From assembly GCF_030373265.1 (NCBI RefSeq), contig NZ_JAUCZC010000014.1, positions 1-64,000 of the forward strand: 64,000 nt of DNA. Reading direction: 5' to 3'. The notes beneath the pieces were generated by a model. It saw nothing but the letters and a program-made list of their open reading frames with translations. It was not told the origin of the DNA and did no database searches. Within the stretch, counting starts at the first letter, position 1. Each line of letters opens with the position of its first letter. This stretch comes from Blastomonas sp. (GTDB lineage: Bacteria; Pseudomonadota; Alphaproteobacteria; Sphingomonadales; Sphingomonadaceae). The position numbers and the translations under genes are program-made. This document shows, one piece after another, positions 10,053 through 18,950 of this stretch.

Positions 10053-10187
10053 CTTTCCCCTACCGCTTGCGGGAGGGGCAGGTTCAGCTTGCTGAACCGG
10101 GGTGGGCCGGGAGCACAATTGTCTGTGCAGGCCCACCCCGACTTCGGCTGCGCCTCAGTCACCCCTCCCGCAAGCGGTAGGGGAAAG
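10053..10187. repeat. REP-type palindromic element with nested hairpins
   Basis: Perfect 26-bp inverted repeat (10053-10078 and 10162-10187) enclosing a second perfect stem (GGTTCAGC/GCTGAACC at 10082-10098) and a third (GGGGTGGGC at 10099-10107 with GCCCACCCC at 10131-10139). Such three-stem elements lie between genes in sphingomonads. It sits behind mutL and may also stop or protect its transcript. Confidence 0.85.
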
Positions 10188-10258
10188 GCAATCGCCTTTA
10201 ACCCCGCCCATCATCCCGTTATACGCCAGCCATCATCCCCATTCCCGGAGCATTCCCC

Positions 10259-10771
10259 ATGCGCGTCGCCTTTCTGTTCCCACTCGCCCTGCTCGCCGCG
10301 TGCGGTAGCCAGAAGCCTGCCGATGATACCCTGGGGACTCTCGATGGCGACGGTGCGGCCCAGCAGGGCACGGTTTCTGCCTCGGCGGGGGGCGCTACGC
10401 CTGCACCGGTTACTGGCGGGCAGGCGGTCGATGCCGAGGGGGCGAAGCTTGAGCCTCTGCTGTCGAGCGCCATAAGCGAGGCGGGGCTGGTGAGCGGATC
10501 GTGCCGGTTCAGCCCCAGCAAGGGCGCGCTGCCGGTGCTGGTGGCGAGCCTCGCAGGGGGCAAGGGGATCATCTCGGTCGGTGGCAGGCAGGTCGATGTC
10601 GCTGCAACCACCACGGTCGCGCCGAGCGGCGGCAGCTTTGCCGGCGACGGTGTCACGTTGACGGTGTCCGCCAGTGACACCCCGACGCTGGGCCGTGCAG
10701 CCACGATGCAGGTCACCGATGCCGATGGCCCGGCGTTCACCTATCGCGACGGGTTCTGGCTCTGCAACTGA
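10259..10771 (+). CDS. Putative lipoprotein (170 aa)
   Basis: Signal peptide with lipobox (LLAACGS, Cys near residue 15), so probably lipid-anchored in the envelope. The mature part is Gly/Ala/Thr-rich with a beta-rich C-terminal half ending in YRDGFWLCN. The conserved ending and the single later cysteines suggest a disulfide with the internal SGSCRFS cysteine. No function is known to me. Confidence 0.8.
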   Translation: MRVAFLFPLALLAACGSQKPADDTLGTLDGDGAAQQGTVSASAGGATPAPVTGGQAVDAEGAKLEPLLSSAISEAGLVSGSCRFSPSKGALPVLVASLAGGKGIISVGGRQVDVAATTTVAPSGGSFAGDGVTLTVSASDTPTLGRAATMQVTDADGPAFTYRDGFWLCN

Positions 10772-10783
10772 GGCTTGGCGCGC

Positions 10784-11248
10784 TCAGTCCTCGATTGGCG
10801 CATCGGGGTTGCGCACCTTGATCAGGCCGTTGCTGCGCATGGTCATCACCGGCTCGTCATTCTGGTTGAAGATCGTGAGGTCGGACTTGAACAGCCCCAT
10901 GTCCGGGCGGTTCTTGGACCGGCGCTTTTCGATGATCGTGGTCTCGACGCGCAGCGTATCGCCGGGAAAGACCGGCTTCACCCAGCGCAGATTGTCCATG
11001 CCCGGCGACCCCAGACCCGCCTGACGGCTGGTCTTCATGTTCTCCACCAGCATCGCCATGGTCATCGCGCAGGTGTGCCAGCCGCTCGCCGACAGCCGCC
11101 CGAAATGGGTCTTGGCTGCAGCTTCATCGCTCAGGTGAAACGCCTGCGGATCGTATTTGGAGGCGAACTCGATCACCTCCTCCCGGGTCACATCATAGCG
11201 GCCAAAGCGCGCGGTGGCGCCGATCTCAAGGTCTTCAAAGTAAATCAT
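10784..11248 (-). CDS. MaoC-family dehydratase (hot-dog fold)
   Basis: Begins MIYFEDLEIG, typical of MaoC/R-specific enoyl-CoA hydratase-like proteins, with the catalytic D-x4-H motif (YDPQAFH) and a central helix LSASGWHTCAMTMAML. About 154 aa, a single hot-dog unit. Likely hydrates a trans-2-enoyl-CoA; the actual substrate is unknown. Two ATGs lie two codons apart (11254 and 11248); the longer open frame to 11284 adds residues not seen in the family. It converges with the lipoprotein gene. Confidence 0.88.
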   Translation of the reverse strand: MIYFEDLEIGATARFGRYDVTREEVIEFASKYDPQAFHLSDEAAAKTHFGRLSASGWHTCAMTMAMLVENMKTSRQAGLGSPGMDNLRWVKPVFPGDTLRVETTIIEKRRSKNRPDMGLFKSDLTIFNQNDEPVMTMRSNGLIKVRNPDAPIED

Positions 11249-11289
11249 GAACATGAGTTTCGTTTGGCAACCTTCAAACTGCAAGCAAA

Positions 11290-12531
11290 TTATCGCGCGA
11301 CGATGCCGGCAAGGCTCGCGGCATTGCCATCCGAGGGCAACGGATCGAAGCCTGCGAGCCGGGCGACCAGCGGATAGACATCGACATTGTCGAACACCGG
11401 CAGGCCAGATGTCGGCTTGATCGACGGGCCGAACGCTAGGAACAGCGCCAGCATATCGGGATCGGCATTGTCATAGCCATGCGCACCGCCGGTCACCGGG
11501 TAGCGCGGCGGGCCCGAGAGGATCGTCCAGCCGGGCGCGGCGAGGCAGATGATCGCTGCGACTCGCGGGTTCTTGCCATAGTGCAGCCGCGCGGGCAGGT
11601 CTTCCTTGCGATAGCACTGCATATGGTCGTGCGGCTTAAGCAGCGCGTCGTGCACGCGGGTGTCGGTTCCGGTCACCGGTTCGATCGCGCCATAAGGGCC
11701 CATCTCGACCGCGATGTAGCTGGCCGAATCGATGAGGTCATCGAGCTGGATGACGCGGTCCTCGGCGGTCTGCGCCATGCCGTGATCGGCCGTGATGACG
11801 ATGTTGGCCTCGCGCCCCATCGCCGCGAGCCCGGCGACGAGCTCGCCGACCCGGGCATCGACCTCGGAGATCGCGGCATCGAGTTCGGGGGTGCGGCCGG
11901 GTCCGAAACGGTGTCCGGCGGTGTCGACGGTATCGAAATACATCGTGATTAGCTGCGGGCGGATGTCGGCGGGGCGACGCATCCAGTCGAGCACGGTGTT
12001 GACGCGCTGCTCGTTGGAGATGTTTTGATCAAACCGCATCCAGTCGCGCGGGCGGGTGGTCGGGCCGGCGGCAGCATCGCCACTTGCGACCTCGCTTCCC
12101 GGCCAGAACATCGTTGCCGAGCGGACACCCGCCTTTTCTGCGGTGATCCACAACGGTTCCGCCTCGATCCACCAGAACGGATCGAGCGCCTGCTTGGCGT
12201 CGCCCATGCTGAAGATCTGTCCCGGACGGCGCGGGTCGATCATCGAATTGCCGACGATGCCGCTGCGATCGGGGCGCTTGCCGGTGACGATGGTGTAGTG
12301 GTTGGGGAAGGTCTTGGTCGGGAAGCTCGGGCGCATCGCCGCGGCGACCCCCTTGGCCTTCAGGGCGTTGAGATTGGGGGTGAGACCACGATCGAGATAA
12401 TCGGGGCGCATTCCGTCGATCGAGATCAGGATCGTCGACGGGCGCTCGGCCTGCTGCGCACTGGCGGGCAGCGCGATGGCGAGGACTGCGGCCCAGCACA
12501 GGACGACGAAGGCGCGCAAGGAGGTGCTCAT
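11290..12531 (-). CDS. Exported type I phosphodiesterase / nucleotide pyrophosphatase
   Basis: 413 aa with a clear signal peptide (cleavage near ASAQQ). Alkaline-phosphatase-superfamily metal and catalytic residues are visible: D39 (SIDGMRPDY), T74 as nucleophile (PTKTFPNHYT), a DTAGHRFGP motif and ITADHGMA. It resembles the ENPP group, which cleaves phosphodiester or pyrophosphate bonds outside the cytoplasm. ATG 12531 is chosen because the signal peptide starts there; it overlaps the TGA of the upstream phoD-like gene by 4 bp (ATGA), so the two are translationally coupled. Confidence 0.93.
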   Translation of the reverse strand: MSTSLRAFVVLCWAAVLAIALPASAQQAERPSTILISIDGMRPDYLDRGLTPNLNALKAKGVAAAMRPSFPTKTFPNHYTIVTGKRPDRSGIVGNSMIDPRRPGQIFSMGDAKQALDPFWWIEAEPLWITAEKAGVRSATMFWPGSEVASGDAAAGPTTRPRDWMRFDQNISNEQRVNTVLDWMRRPADIRPQLITMYFDTVDTAGHRFGPGRTPELDAAISEVDARVGELVAGLAAMGREANIVITADHGMAQTAEDRVIQLDDLIDSASYIAVEMGPYGAIEPVTGTDTRVHDALLKPHDHMQCYRKEDLPARLHYGKNPRVAAIICLAAPGWTILSGPPRYPVTGGAHGYDNADPDMLALFLAFGPSIKPTSGLPVFDNVDVYPLVARLAGFDPLPSDGNAASLAGIVAR

Positions 12532-14084
12532 ACCGACAATCCTGTCATTTTCGCTCCGGGGATGCCATGCGCGACCTCTGCGGTGGCGCGGCGCTTCATC
12601 GTGTTGCTGCGGGTCGAGACCTGATCGACCACCTGGAAGTGGCTGAGCCACGCATCGGGGGTGACCTCGCACACCACATAGCCGCGCTGGTCGTTGAGGA
12701 ACTTGAGCTCGGGATTGTTCTTCATCATCTGCTCGCTGCCATAGCGCAGGTCCGATCCGTCACCGCCGCTGCTGATCGAGGTCGATACGATCTCGGTGCC
12801 CACCACCTTGTCGCGGTGGACCAGATCGCCGACGAAGTTCTGATGCTCGTCGCCGGTGAGCACGATGACATTGCCCAACCCCGCCATCCGGCCGAGCATC
12901 CGCTGGCGCGGGACCTCGTAGGCGGCCCAGCTGTCCATGTTGGCGATGCGGGTATCCTCGTTGGCGGCGCGGCGCCGGTCGAGGCTCATCATCATGATCT
13001 GCTGGCCCAGGCAATTCCAGCGTGCCTGATTGCTCGACAGGTTCTTGGCGAGCCAGGCCTCCTGCTCGGCGCCCAGGACCTGCGCGGTCTTGTCGTGGAC
13101 GCCTTCGCACAACGGCTTGAAGCCATCGTCGCAGGCCTGGTCACTGCGATACGAGCGGGTATCGAGCAGCTGGATTTCGGCGAGGTTGCCGAAGCGCGCG
13201 GTGCGATGGAAGGTGCCAGTGCCGAAGCGCGGCATGTTGGCCCTGCGCACCGGCATATGCTCGTACCACGCCTGGAGCGCGGCGGCGCGGCGCAGTTCGA
13301 ACATCTCGGCGGGCGAGCCGCTGCCGCTGATCCCGGCGACCCAGTTGTTGTCAATCTCGTGGTCGTCGAAGGTGGGGTAGAAGCTGTGCGCGGCGTGCGC
13401 GCGCTGCAGATCGGTGTCGGTCTTGTACTGCGCATAACGCTGGCGATAATCGGCCAGGTCATACAGCAACTGCCCGGCATGCTGGCGTACCGGCACCTGC
13501 AGCCTGCCGGTGAAATACGATGCGCTGCTCGGGCTGCCGCGCCATTCGTAGATATAGTCGCCATAATGGAAGACGAAGTCGAGCTCCTCGCGCGCCAGAT
13601 GGTTGTATGCGCCGAAAAAGCCGTCCTCGTAATTCTGGCAGCCGACAACGCCGAACTTGAGCTTATCCATCGCGGCCCCGGCGGCGGGCAGGGTGCGTGC
13701 TCGGCCCGAGAAGCTGCGCTCTCCGCCCGCGGTGAAGCGGTACCAATAGGGGCGATTGGCTTGCAATCCGGCGACCTCGACATGCACCGAATGCGCGACC
13801 TCGGGCCGCGCCACGGTCGTGCCCTTGGCGACGATGGTAGCAAAGCGGTCGTCGCTCGCGACCTCCCATTCGACATCCATCGGGGTCATCGCCATTCCGC
13901 CGTGCAATTCGAGCGGATCGGGCGCCAGCCGCGTCCAGATCACGAAGCCATCCTGAGAAGGGTCGCCCGAGGCGATTCCCAGTGCGAACGGAAAGGTGCG
14001 AAAGACGCTTTGCGCGCGCAGGATACCGGGCGCGCCGATCACGACGAGCGGAGCGGCGGCGATGAACAGGCGGCGGGAGAGCAT
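12528..14084 (-). CDS. phoD: PhoD-family alkaline phosphatase/phosphodiesterase
   Basis: 518 aa. N-terminal SRRLFIAAAP resembles a twin-arginine signal, as usual for PhoD, which is exported folded with its metals. It has the N-terminal fibronectin-like domain (FALGIASGDPSQDGFVIWTRL) and the metallophosphatase core (GVVGCQNYEDGFFGAY, FHYGDYIYEW, PTFDDHEIDNNW, LTGDEHQNF). Paired with the downstream pyrophosphatase, it suggests extracellular release of phosphate from organic esters. Pho regulation is likely but I did not find a clear Pho box in the 100 bp upstream. Confidence 0.92.
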   Translation of the reverse strand: MLSRRLFIAAAPLVVIGAPGILRAQSVFRTFPFALGIASGDPSQDGFVIWTRLAPDPLELHGGMAMTPMDVEWEVASDDRFATIVAKGTTVARPEVAHSVHVEVAGLQANRPYWYRFTAGGERSFSGRARTLPAAGAAMDKLKFGVVGCQNYEDGFFGAYNHLAREELDFVFHYGDYIYEWRGSPSSASYFTGRLQVPVRQHAGQLLYDLADYRQRYAQYKTDTDLQRAHAAHSFYPTFDDHEIDNNWVAGISGSGSPAEMFELRRAAALQAWYEHMPVRRANMPRFGTGTFHRTARFGNLAEIQLLDTRSYRSDQACDDGFKPLCEGVHDKTAQVLGAEQEAWLAKNLSSNQARWNCLGQQIMMMSLDRRRAANEDTRIANMDSWAAYEVPRQRMLGRMAGLGNVIVLTGDEHQNFVGDLVHRDKVVGTEIVSTSISSGGDGSDLRYGSEQMMKNNPELKFLNDQRGYVVCEVTPDAWLSHFQVVDQVSTRSNTMKRRATAEVAHGIPGAKMTGLSV

Positions 14085-14185
14085 CGGGCGATGTCCTTCA
14101 TGGCAAGGGGCAACGGTTGATCACCCCGTAGGCGTCAAGTCTGGCAGTTCGATGACAGCCTGCCAATCAGCGGCAGGCCGACCGA

Positions 14186-15286
14186 TCAGACATTGAACTT
14201 GAAGTGCAGCACGTCGCCATCCTGGACGACATATTCCTTGCCTTCCTGCCGCAATTTGCCCGCATCGCGCGCGCCGGATTCGCCGTTGAGCGCGATATAA
14301 TCGTCAAACGCGATGGTTTCGGCGCGGATGAAACCGCGTTCGAAATCGCTGTGGATCTCGCCTGCGGCTTGCGGACCCTTTGACCCGACCTCGACCGTCC
14401 ACGCGCGCGCTTCCTTGGGGCCGACGGTGAAGAAGGTGATCAGGTGGAGCAGGTCGTAGCCTGCCCGAATCACGCGGGCGAGCCCGGTTTCCTCGAGTCC
14501 GAGATCGGCGAGGAACTCCATCCGGCCGTCCATGTCCATCGTGATCAGTTCGGCCTCGATCGCTGCTGACACCACGACGGCTTCGGCGCCTTCGGCCTTG
14601 GCCTTTTCAAAGACGCGCGCGCTGAAGTCGTTGCCGTGCGCCGCGCTGCCTTCATCGACATTGCAGACATAGAGCACCGGCTTGGACGTCAGCAATTGCG
14701 CCTGCGCGAGCACGCGGGCTTCTTCCTCGTCGGCGGGCTCGGTCAGCCGGGCCGGCTTGCCTTCGCGCAGCAGCTCCAGCGCCTTGCCGAGCACCGATGC
14801 GCCGATCTTCGATTCCTTGTCACCCTGCTGGCCGCGCTTGACCAGGCCGGGGACACGCTTTTCGAGGCTCTCGAGGTCGGAGAGCAGCAGCTCGGTCTCG
14901 ACCGTCTCGGCGTCCGAGATCGGATCGACCTTGTTCTCGACATGCTGGATGTCGTCATCCTCGAAGCAGCGCAGCACATGGACGATGGCGTCAACCTCGC
15001 GGATGTTGCCGAGGAACTGGTTGCCCAGGCCCTCGCCCTTGGAGGCGCCGCGCACCAGCCCGGCGATATCGACGAACGCGAGCTGGGTCGGGATGATCTT
15101 CTGGCTGCCGGCGATGGCCGCAAGCTTGTCGAGCCGGGGATCGGGGACAGCGACGTTGCCGACATTGGGCTCGATCGTGCAGAACGGATAGTTCGCCGCC
15201 TGTGCCGCCTGCGTCTCGGTGAGCGCGTTGAACAATGTGGACTTGCCGACGTTCGGCAGCCCGACAATACCGCATTTGAAACCCAT
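14186..15286 (-). CDS. ychF: Redox/ribosome-associated ATPase YchF (Obg family)
   Basis: 366 aa. P-loop [14 protein letters not shown] near the N-terminus, [10 protein letters not shown], a coiled insertion in the middle and a C-terminal TGS domain ([29 protein letters not shown] is the family region; shortened here to [11 protein letters not shown]). YchF prefers ATP over GTP and binds ribosomes. It is the last gene of the rplY-pth cluster; the preceding stop lies three bases upstream. Confidence 0.97.
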   Translation of the reverse strand: MGFKCGIVGLPNVGKSTLFNALTETQAAQAANYPFCTIEPNVGNVAVPDPRLDKLAAIAGSQKIIPTQLAFVDIAGLVRGASKGEGLGNQFLGNIREVDAIVHVLRCFEDDDIQHVENKVDPISDAETVETELLLSDLESLEKRVPGLVKRGQQGDKESKIGASVLGKALELLREGKPARLTEPADEEEARVLAQAQLLTSKPVLYVCNVDEGSAAHGNDFSARVFEKAKAEGAEAVVVSAAIEAELITMDMDGRMEFLADLGLEETGLARVIRAGYDLLHLITFFTVGPKEARAWTVEVGSKGPQAAGEIHSDFERGFIRAETIAFDDYIALNGESGARDAGKLRQEGKEYVVQDGDVLHFKFNV

Positions 15287-15289
15287 TGA

Positions 15290-15727
15290 TCAGTCCTTGC
15301 CGAATGTAAGTGCCGTGGTGGGCAGCAATCTCGAATCTTCGAGCGCTGCCGTCCGGTGGCCAATCCCGGCCAGATAGGCGGCATCGCTGTTCCACGCAAT
15401 AAAGGCTTCCACGCTGGCCTGGCGGATCAGCATGACCGCATCCCAGCGTTCACTCGCTGGCCCGATCAGCCACGCTCCACCATCGCCGAGATACTCGACC
15501 GAGCCGCCGCTGGCGTGCAGGAAGGGCAGGGTGTGTTTGACATAGCGCAGGAAGGCTTCTCGACCGCTGATCGGCTGGTCCGGCGCAAGGTCAGGCGTGG
15601 CGGAATAGTTCGCCTCCGGGCGAAAGCGCAGGAGGTTGAGCATCACCACCGGGCCGGTGATCCCGCGCATCATGAAATCGCGTCCGGCAGTCTGAGTCAC
15701 ATCAAGATAGGTGGGAGCATCGCTCAT
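15290..15727 (-). CDS. DUF1330-like protein (145 aa)
   Basis: Ferredoxin-fold, DUF1330/Dabb-like small protein: a VVMLNLLRFRP strand, GREAFLRYVKHTLPFLHASGG helix and a second half with WDAVMLIRQASVEAFIAW, typical of the family. Such proteins dimerise and their biochemical role is mostly unknown. Its start overlaps the stop of the SEDS-like gene by 4 bp, and it ends three bases before ychF, so it is in the operon. Confidence 0.8.
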   Translation of the reverse strand: MSDAPTYLDVTQTAGRDFMMRGITGPVVMLNLLRFRPEANYSATPDLAPDQPISGREAFLRYVKHTLPFLHASGGSVEYLGDGGAWLIGPASERWDAVMLIRQASVEAFIAWNSDAAYLAGIGHRTAALEDSRLLPTTALTFGKD

Positions 15728-16569
15728 CGCGTTTCACTTCCATTTAAAGTTGCCGCCAGCAGGGCCGCGCCGAGCCAAAGTCCCAGCACAAAGCTCATCC
15801 CTGCACCGACCAGGGGAACAGGGAACCAGCCGAACATGGGGGCGACGATGATCGCGGCCATATAGATCGCGAGCGACATGGCTGCTGCACCGCCGGGGCG
15901 GGAGCGGCGGACAAGCACCGGAAGCCCTATCAAGGCCGTGAGGGCCACAGCGGAAAGAGCGACATGGATCGAGCCTGCCAGCCCGATGATCTGCTCGACC
16001 TCCGCCACCGGCAGCAACGGATCGGGTTGCATCAGCGACAGTCCGGCGAGCCCCCCGATGCTGCCAATGGCGGCCCAGCCGGACGGCGTGCGGGCGGGCA
16101 GGAGCCACGCGAGGCACGCCAGCGCCAGCGCAATCGCCTGCGAGGCGTCGGGCTGCAGCGCCAGGATTGCGATGAGCACGGTCGCGAGGATCGGCGGCGC
16201 GCGGTGCGCCGAGCCGAGTTTCGCCAGTGCGACAACGACTGCGGGCAGGACAAGCGCGGCGATATTGACCTGCACAGGGCCGATGGCGATCCAGCGATGC
16301 ACATCCATCTGCCCCGGCGCTGCCAGCGTGGCGGCGAGCAGCAGGACGCCGGCACAGGCGATGGCGAACCAGATACGGGGTCGGGGCGTGGTACGAACGA
16401 TGGCAATCGCCGCAACACCACCCACCAGCCAAGCCGCAATATTGGGGATCCAGCGCACCGCGGGGATGCCTGTCAGCACCATCGTCAGCACGCCGGTAGC
16501 GACGGCGGCCAAGGAGAGTGCGGCAAAGGCCGCCAGCAACCGACGATCAGCGCGCGCGAAAAATGCCAT
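15724..16569 (-). CDS. Divergent SEDS-like (RodA/FtsW/SpoVE) polytopic membrane protein
   Basis: 281 aa with roughly eight to nine hydrophobic segments. Several short blocks follow the order of SEDS glycosyltransferases: HRWIAIGP (91-98, compare GxxRWIxLGP), an amphipathic NIAALVLPAVVVAL (102-115), LALQPD (136-141, compare AQPDLGT), LPVAEVEQIIGL (186-197, compare LPERHTDFIFAV) and FPVPLVGAGMSF (249-260, compare VPLPLVSYGGSA). It is about 90 residues shorter than RodA, and the catalytic Asp of RodA aligns by eye with Glu. It may therefore be an altered or inactive relative. Stop/start overlaps link it to pth (1 bp) and the DUF1330 gene (4 bp). The assignment rests on motif order, not on a profile search. 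Confidence 0.6.
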   Translation of the reverse strand: MAFFARADRRLLAAFAALSLAAVATGVLTMVLTGIPAVRWIPNIAAWLVGGVAAIAIVRTTPRPRIWFAIACAGVLLLAATLAAPGQMDVHRWIAIGPVQVNIAALVLPAVVVALAKLGSAHRAPPILATVLIAILALQPDASQAIALALACLAWLLPARTPSGWAAIGSIGGLAGLSLMQPDPLLPVAEVEQIIGLAGSIHVALSAVALTALIGLPVLVRRSRPGGAAAMSLAIYMAAIIVAPMFGWFPVPLVGAGMSFVLGLWLGAALLAATLNGSETR

Positions 16570-17138
16570 CAGGATTGCAGCCGCAGCGCCACGTCGTTCA
16601 TGAAGCGCGCGTCATCGTCCTTGGCGAGCCAAGCCGCTTCGGCGGCGATCGCGCCCAGCATGTCGCTAAGGTCGTCGAATTCGGTCTTGTGATAGTTGCC
16701 CAGCACATGCCCGGTGACCCGGTCCTTGTTGCCCGGATGGCCGATGCCGATGCGCACGCGGCGGAAGTCGGGGCCGATATGCTGGTCGGTCGAACGCAGG
16801 CCGTTGTGCCCGGCAGTGCCGCCGCCGCGTTTGACCTTGACCTTGAACGGCGCGAGATCGAGCTCGTCGTGGAAGACGGTGACGGCGTCAGGCTCCAGCT
16901 TGAAGAAGCGCATCGCTTCTCCAACCGCCTGGCCGGATTTGTTCATGAAGGTTGCGGGTTTGAGCAGCAGCAGCTTTTCGCCGCCCAGCCTGCCTTCCAT
17001 CGCCCAGCCCTGGAAGCGGCGCTTGGGCGGCTCGAAGGCGTGCACATCGGCAATGGTGTCGAGCGCCATGAAACCGACATTGTGCCGGTTCATCGCATAT
17101 TCCGCGCCGGGATTGCCAAGGCCGACCCAGATTTGCAT
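16569..17138 (-). CDS. pth: Peptidyl-tRNA hydrolase
   Basis: 189 aa, normal size. Frees tRNA from prematurely released peptidyl-tRNA. Family blocks WVGLGNPGAEYAMNRHNVGF (shown only in part: GLGNPG, NRHNVGF with the catalytic His), ATFMNKSGQAV, FHDELDL and GGTAGHNGLRS are intact. It lies 110 bp behind rplY, the classic L25-pth pairing, with a palindromic repeat in between. Confidence 0.98.
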   Translation of the reverse strand: MQIWVGLGNPGAEYAMNRHNVGFMALDTIADVHAFEPPKRRFQGWAMEGRLGGEKLLLLKPATFMNKSGQAVGEAMRFFKLEPDAVTVFHDELDLAPFKVKVKRGGGTAGHNGLRSTDQHIGPDFRRVRIGIGHPGNKDRVTGHVLGNYHKTEFDDLSDMLGAIAAEAAWLAKDDDARFMNDVALRLQS

Positions 17139-17146
17139 GGGATTCT

Positions 17147-17235
17147 CCCTTCCCCTTCAGGGGAGGGGCCGGGGGTGGGGAAAAAATTTCCCACCGGTCC
17201 TGCCCCACCCCAACCCCTCCCCTGAAGGGGAGGGG
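17147..17235. repeat. REP-type palindrome between rplY and pth
   Basis: Perfect 17-bp inverted repeat (17152-17168 with 17214-17230), enclosing a second G-rich/C-rich stem (GGGGGTGGGG region at about 17171-17180 with the C-rich arm near 17202-17210). It fills the whole gap between two genes of one operon and may modulate their relative expression by an mRNA hairpin. Confidence 0.8.
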
Positions 17236-17248
17236 CTCTTCGGGAAGA

Positions 17249-17863
17249 TTACGCTTCTTCTGCCTCATCGGCAGCTTCGCCGTCGCTCGACTTGAGCGCC
17301 GAGGGAGCAACGATGGTGGCGATGGTGAAATCGCGATCGGTGATCGCCGATTCGCTGCCCTTGGGCAGGGTTACCGCAGAGATGTGGATGGAGTCGCCGA
17401 TATCGGTTCCGGTCACATCGACTTCGATCTGGTCAGGGATCTTGGTCGCGTCGCAAACCAGTTCGAGCTCGTGACGCACGACGTTGAGCACGCCGCCACG
17501 CTTGAGGCCGGGCGATGCTTCTTCGTTGACGAACACGACAGGGACCGAGACCTCGACGGTCGAGCCCTTGGCGATACGCAGGAAGTCGACGTGAAGCGGA
17601 CGATCCGACACAGGGTGGAAGGCCACGTCCTTGGGAAGCGTGATGACCTTCTTGCCATCAACTTCGACTTCGACGATCGAATTCATGAAGTGGCCCGAGC
17701 CGAGCAGCTTGCTCAGTTCGCGTTCCGCGATGTGGATCGCTTCGGGGTCTTTCTTGTCGCCGTAGATTACGGCGGGTACACGGCCTTCGCGGCGGAGTGC
17801 ACGGGAGGCTCCCTTGCCTGCCCGATCACGCAGCTGGGCCGACAGGGTAAGCGAATCGCTCAT
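17249..17863 (-). CDS. rplY: 50S ribosomal protein L25 (long CTC/TL5 form)
   Basis: 204 aa: an L25 RNA-binding domain ([24 protein letters not shown]) that binds 5S rRNA, followed by the C-terminal beta domain of the general-stress CTC type and an acidic tail (EAADEAEEA). The open frame extends upstream to 17926, but ATG 17863 ([10 protein letters not shown]) matches the family start. First gene of the operon with pth. Confidence 0.96.
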   Translation of the reverse strand: MSDSLTLSAQLRDRAGKGASRALRREGRVPAVIYGDKKDPEAIHIAERELSKLLGSGHFMNSIVEVEVDGKKVITLPKDVAFHPVSDRPLHVDFLRIAKGSTVEVSVPVVFVNEEASPGLKRGGVLNVVRHELELVCDATKIPDQIEVDVTGTDIGDSIHISAVTLPKGSESAITDRDFTIATIVAPSALKSSDGEAADEAEEA

Positions 17864-18003
17864 AAACTGTCTCCAGAGTTTTTGGTGGTCGTACAATCCC
17901 CGCGCCACGCCTCCAGGGATGACCATGGTGTCGGGGAAGGCGGGCTTATACGGGCAGAAGGCCGCAAAAGCAAGCGTTGTGGCCGTCGGCGCGGACTGGG
18001 TCT

Positions 18004-18909
18004 CTATTGCAGACGGGTAACGGTGTAACCGCGTGTCTCGAGCAGCGACTGGACGCTGTCAGGGCCTGCCAGATGCGCTGCGCCCACCGCGACGAAGGGC
18101 CGCGCGCCCAATTGCAGCATGTCGGTGATCTGGTCTGCCCAATCGCGGTTGCGGCGGACGAGGATTTGTTCGCGGATTTGCGGACGCTGGAGCAATCCAC
18201 GATTGGCAGCCTCCTCCAGTTGGCCGACATCTCCGGTTAGCCAACCGGTGACCATGTCGCGATAGGCAGACGGCGCATTGTCGGCATCGGCGATGACGCT
18301 TGCCAGCATCGCGCGCTGATCATCCTCGGGCAGATCGTCGAAATAGGTGAACTGGCGTGCGGGCGTCTCCAGCCCGATCACGGCCTTGTCGCGCTGGCGA
18401 TAGCGCTTGGCCAGGACGCGTTCGACTCCCGCCTCGCGGACCATGTCCAGATCCGCGGTGGCAGCGCCTGCCAATGTGATCGCAGCCGCCCAGCTTTCCA
18501 GCGTCTCGAACCGCGACGGGTTCAACCGTCCCTTGGCGCGGAGCTTTTCACCCGCGTCGCGCAATTCGGGCGGCAGACGGTCAGCGAGCGACGGCTGGTC
18601 CGGGCTGTTGCCGAGCTGCTGGAAAATCCGTGTGATCTCCGCCGAATCTTCCAGCCCGACGACCTCGAGCACCAGGCGGTCGCTCTTCTCCATCGCCTTT
18701 TTCATCTCGGGGGTGATCCACTTGATGTTCGCGGGCAGGGCGTGGATGCCGCCGAACAGCCAGGCTTCTCCCTGCGGTCCCCGCACATGCCACAAAGCCG
18801 GCGTGCCCTGCGTGGGGCCATCCCAGGCTGCCATCGAGGGGAAACTGCCGCAGGCCTGGACGAGCAGCAACAGAGGCAGGATCAGCCAGCGGGCGAAGGT
18901 CAGGGTCAT
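18004..18909 (-). CDS. TraB/GumN-family lipoprotein
   Basis: 301 aa with a lipobox near residue 20 (LLVQACGS). The GumN/TraB signature is present: [22 protein letters not shown], a glutamate-bearing [10 protein letters not shown], and a C-terminal [19 protein letters not shown] with conserved His. The family (TIKI-like fold) includes putative metalloproteases, but substrates of the bacterial members are not known. The patatin-like gene lies 41 bp upstream on the same strand, so co-transcription is likely. Confidence 0.9.
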   Translation of the reverse strand: MTLTFARWLILPLLLLVQACGSFPSMAAWDGPTQGTPALWHVRGPQGEAWLFGGIHALPANIKWITPEMKKAMEKSDRLVLEVVGLEDSAEITRIFQQLGNSPDQPSLADRLPPELRDAGEKLRAKGRLNPSRFETLESWAAAITLAGAATADLDMVREAGVERVLAKRYRQRDKAVIGLETPARQFTYFDDLPEDDQRAMLASVIADADNAPSAYRDMVTGWLTGDVGQLEEAANRGLLQRPQIREQILVRRNRDWADQITDMLQLGARPFVAVGAAHLAGPDSVQSLLETRGYTVTRLQ

Positions 18910-18950
18910 GCGCCTTAGTTAGGGACGGGGACGGACAAAGGGAACAGGCG

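Noticed and set aside
12567-14120. A 517-codon open frame antisense to phoD
   Set aside because: Explained by GC-rich codon bias of the real gene; no signature or ribosome binding site.
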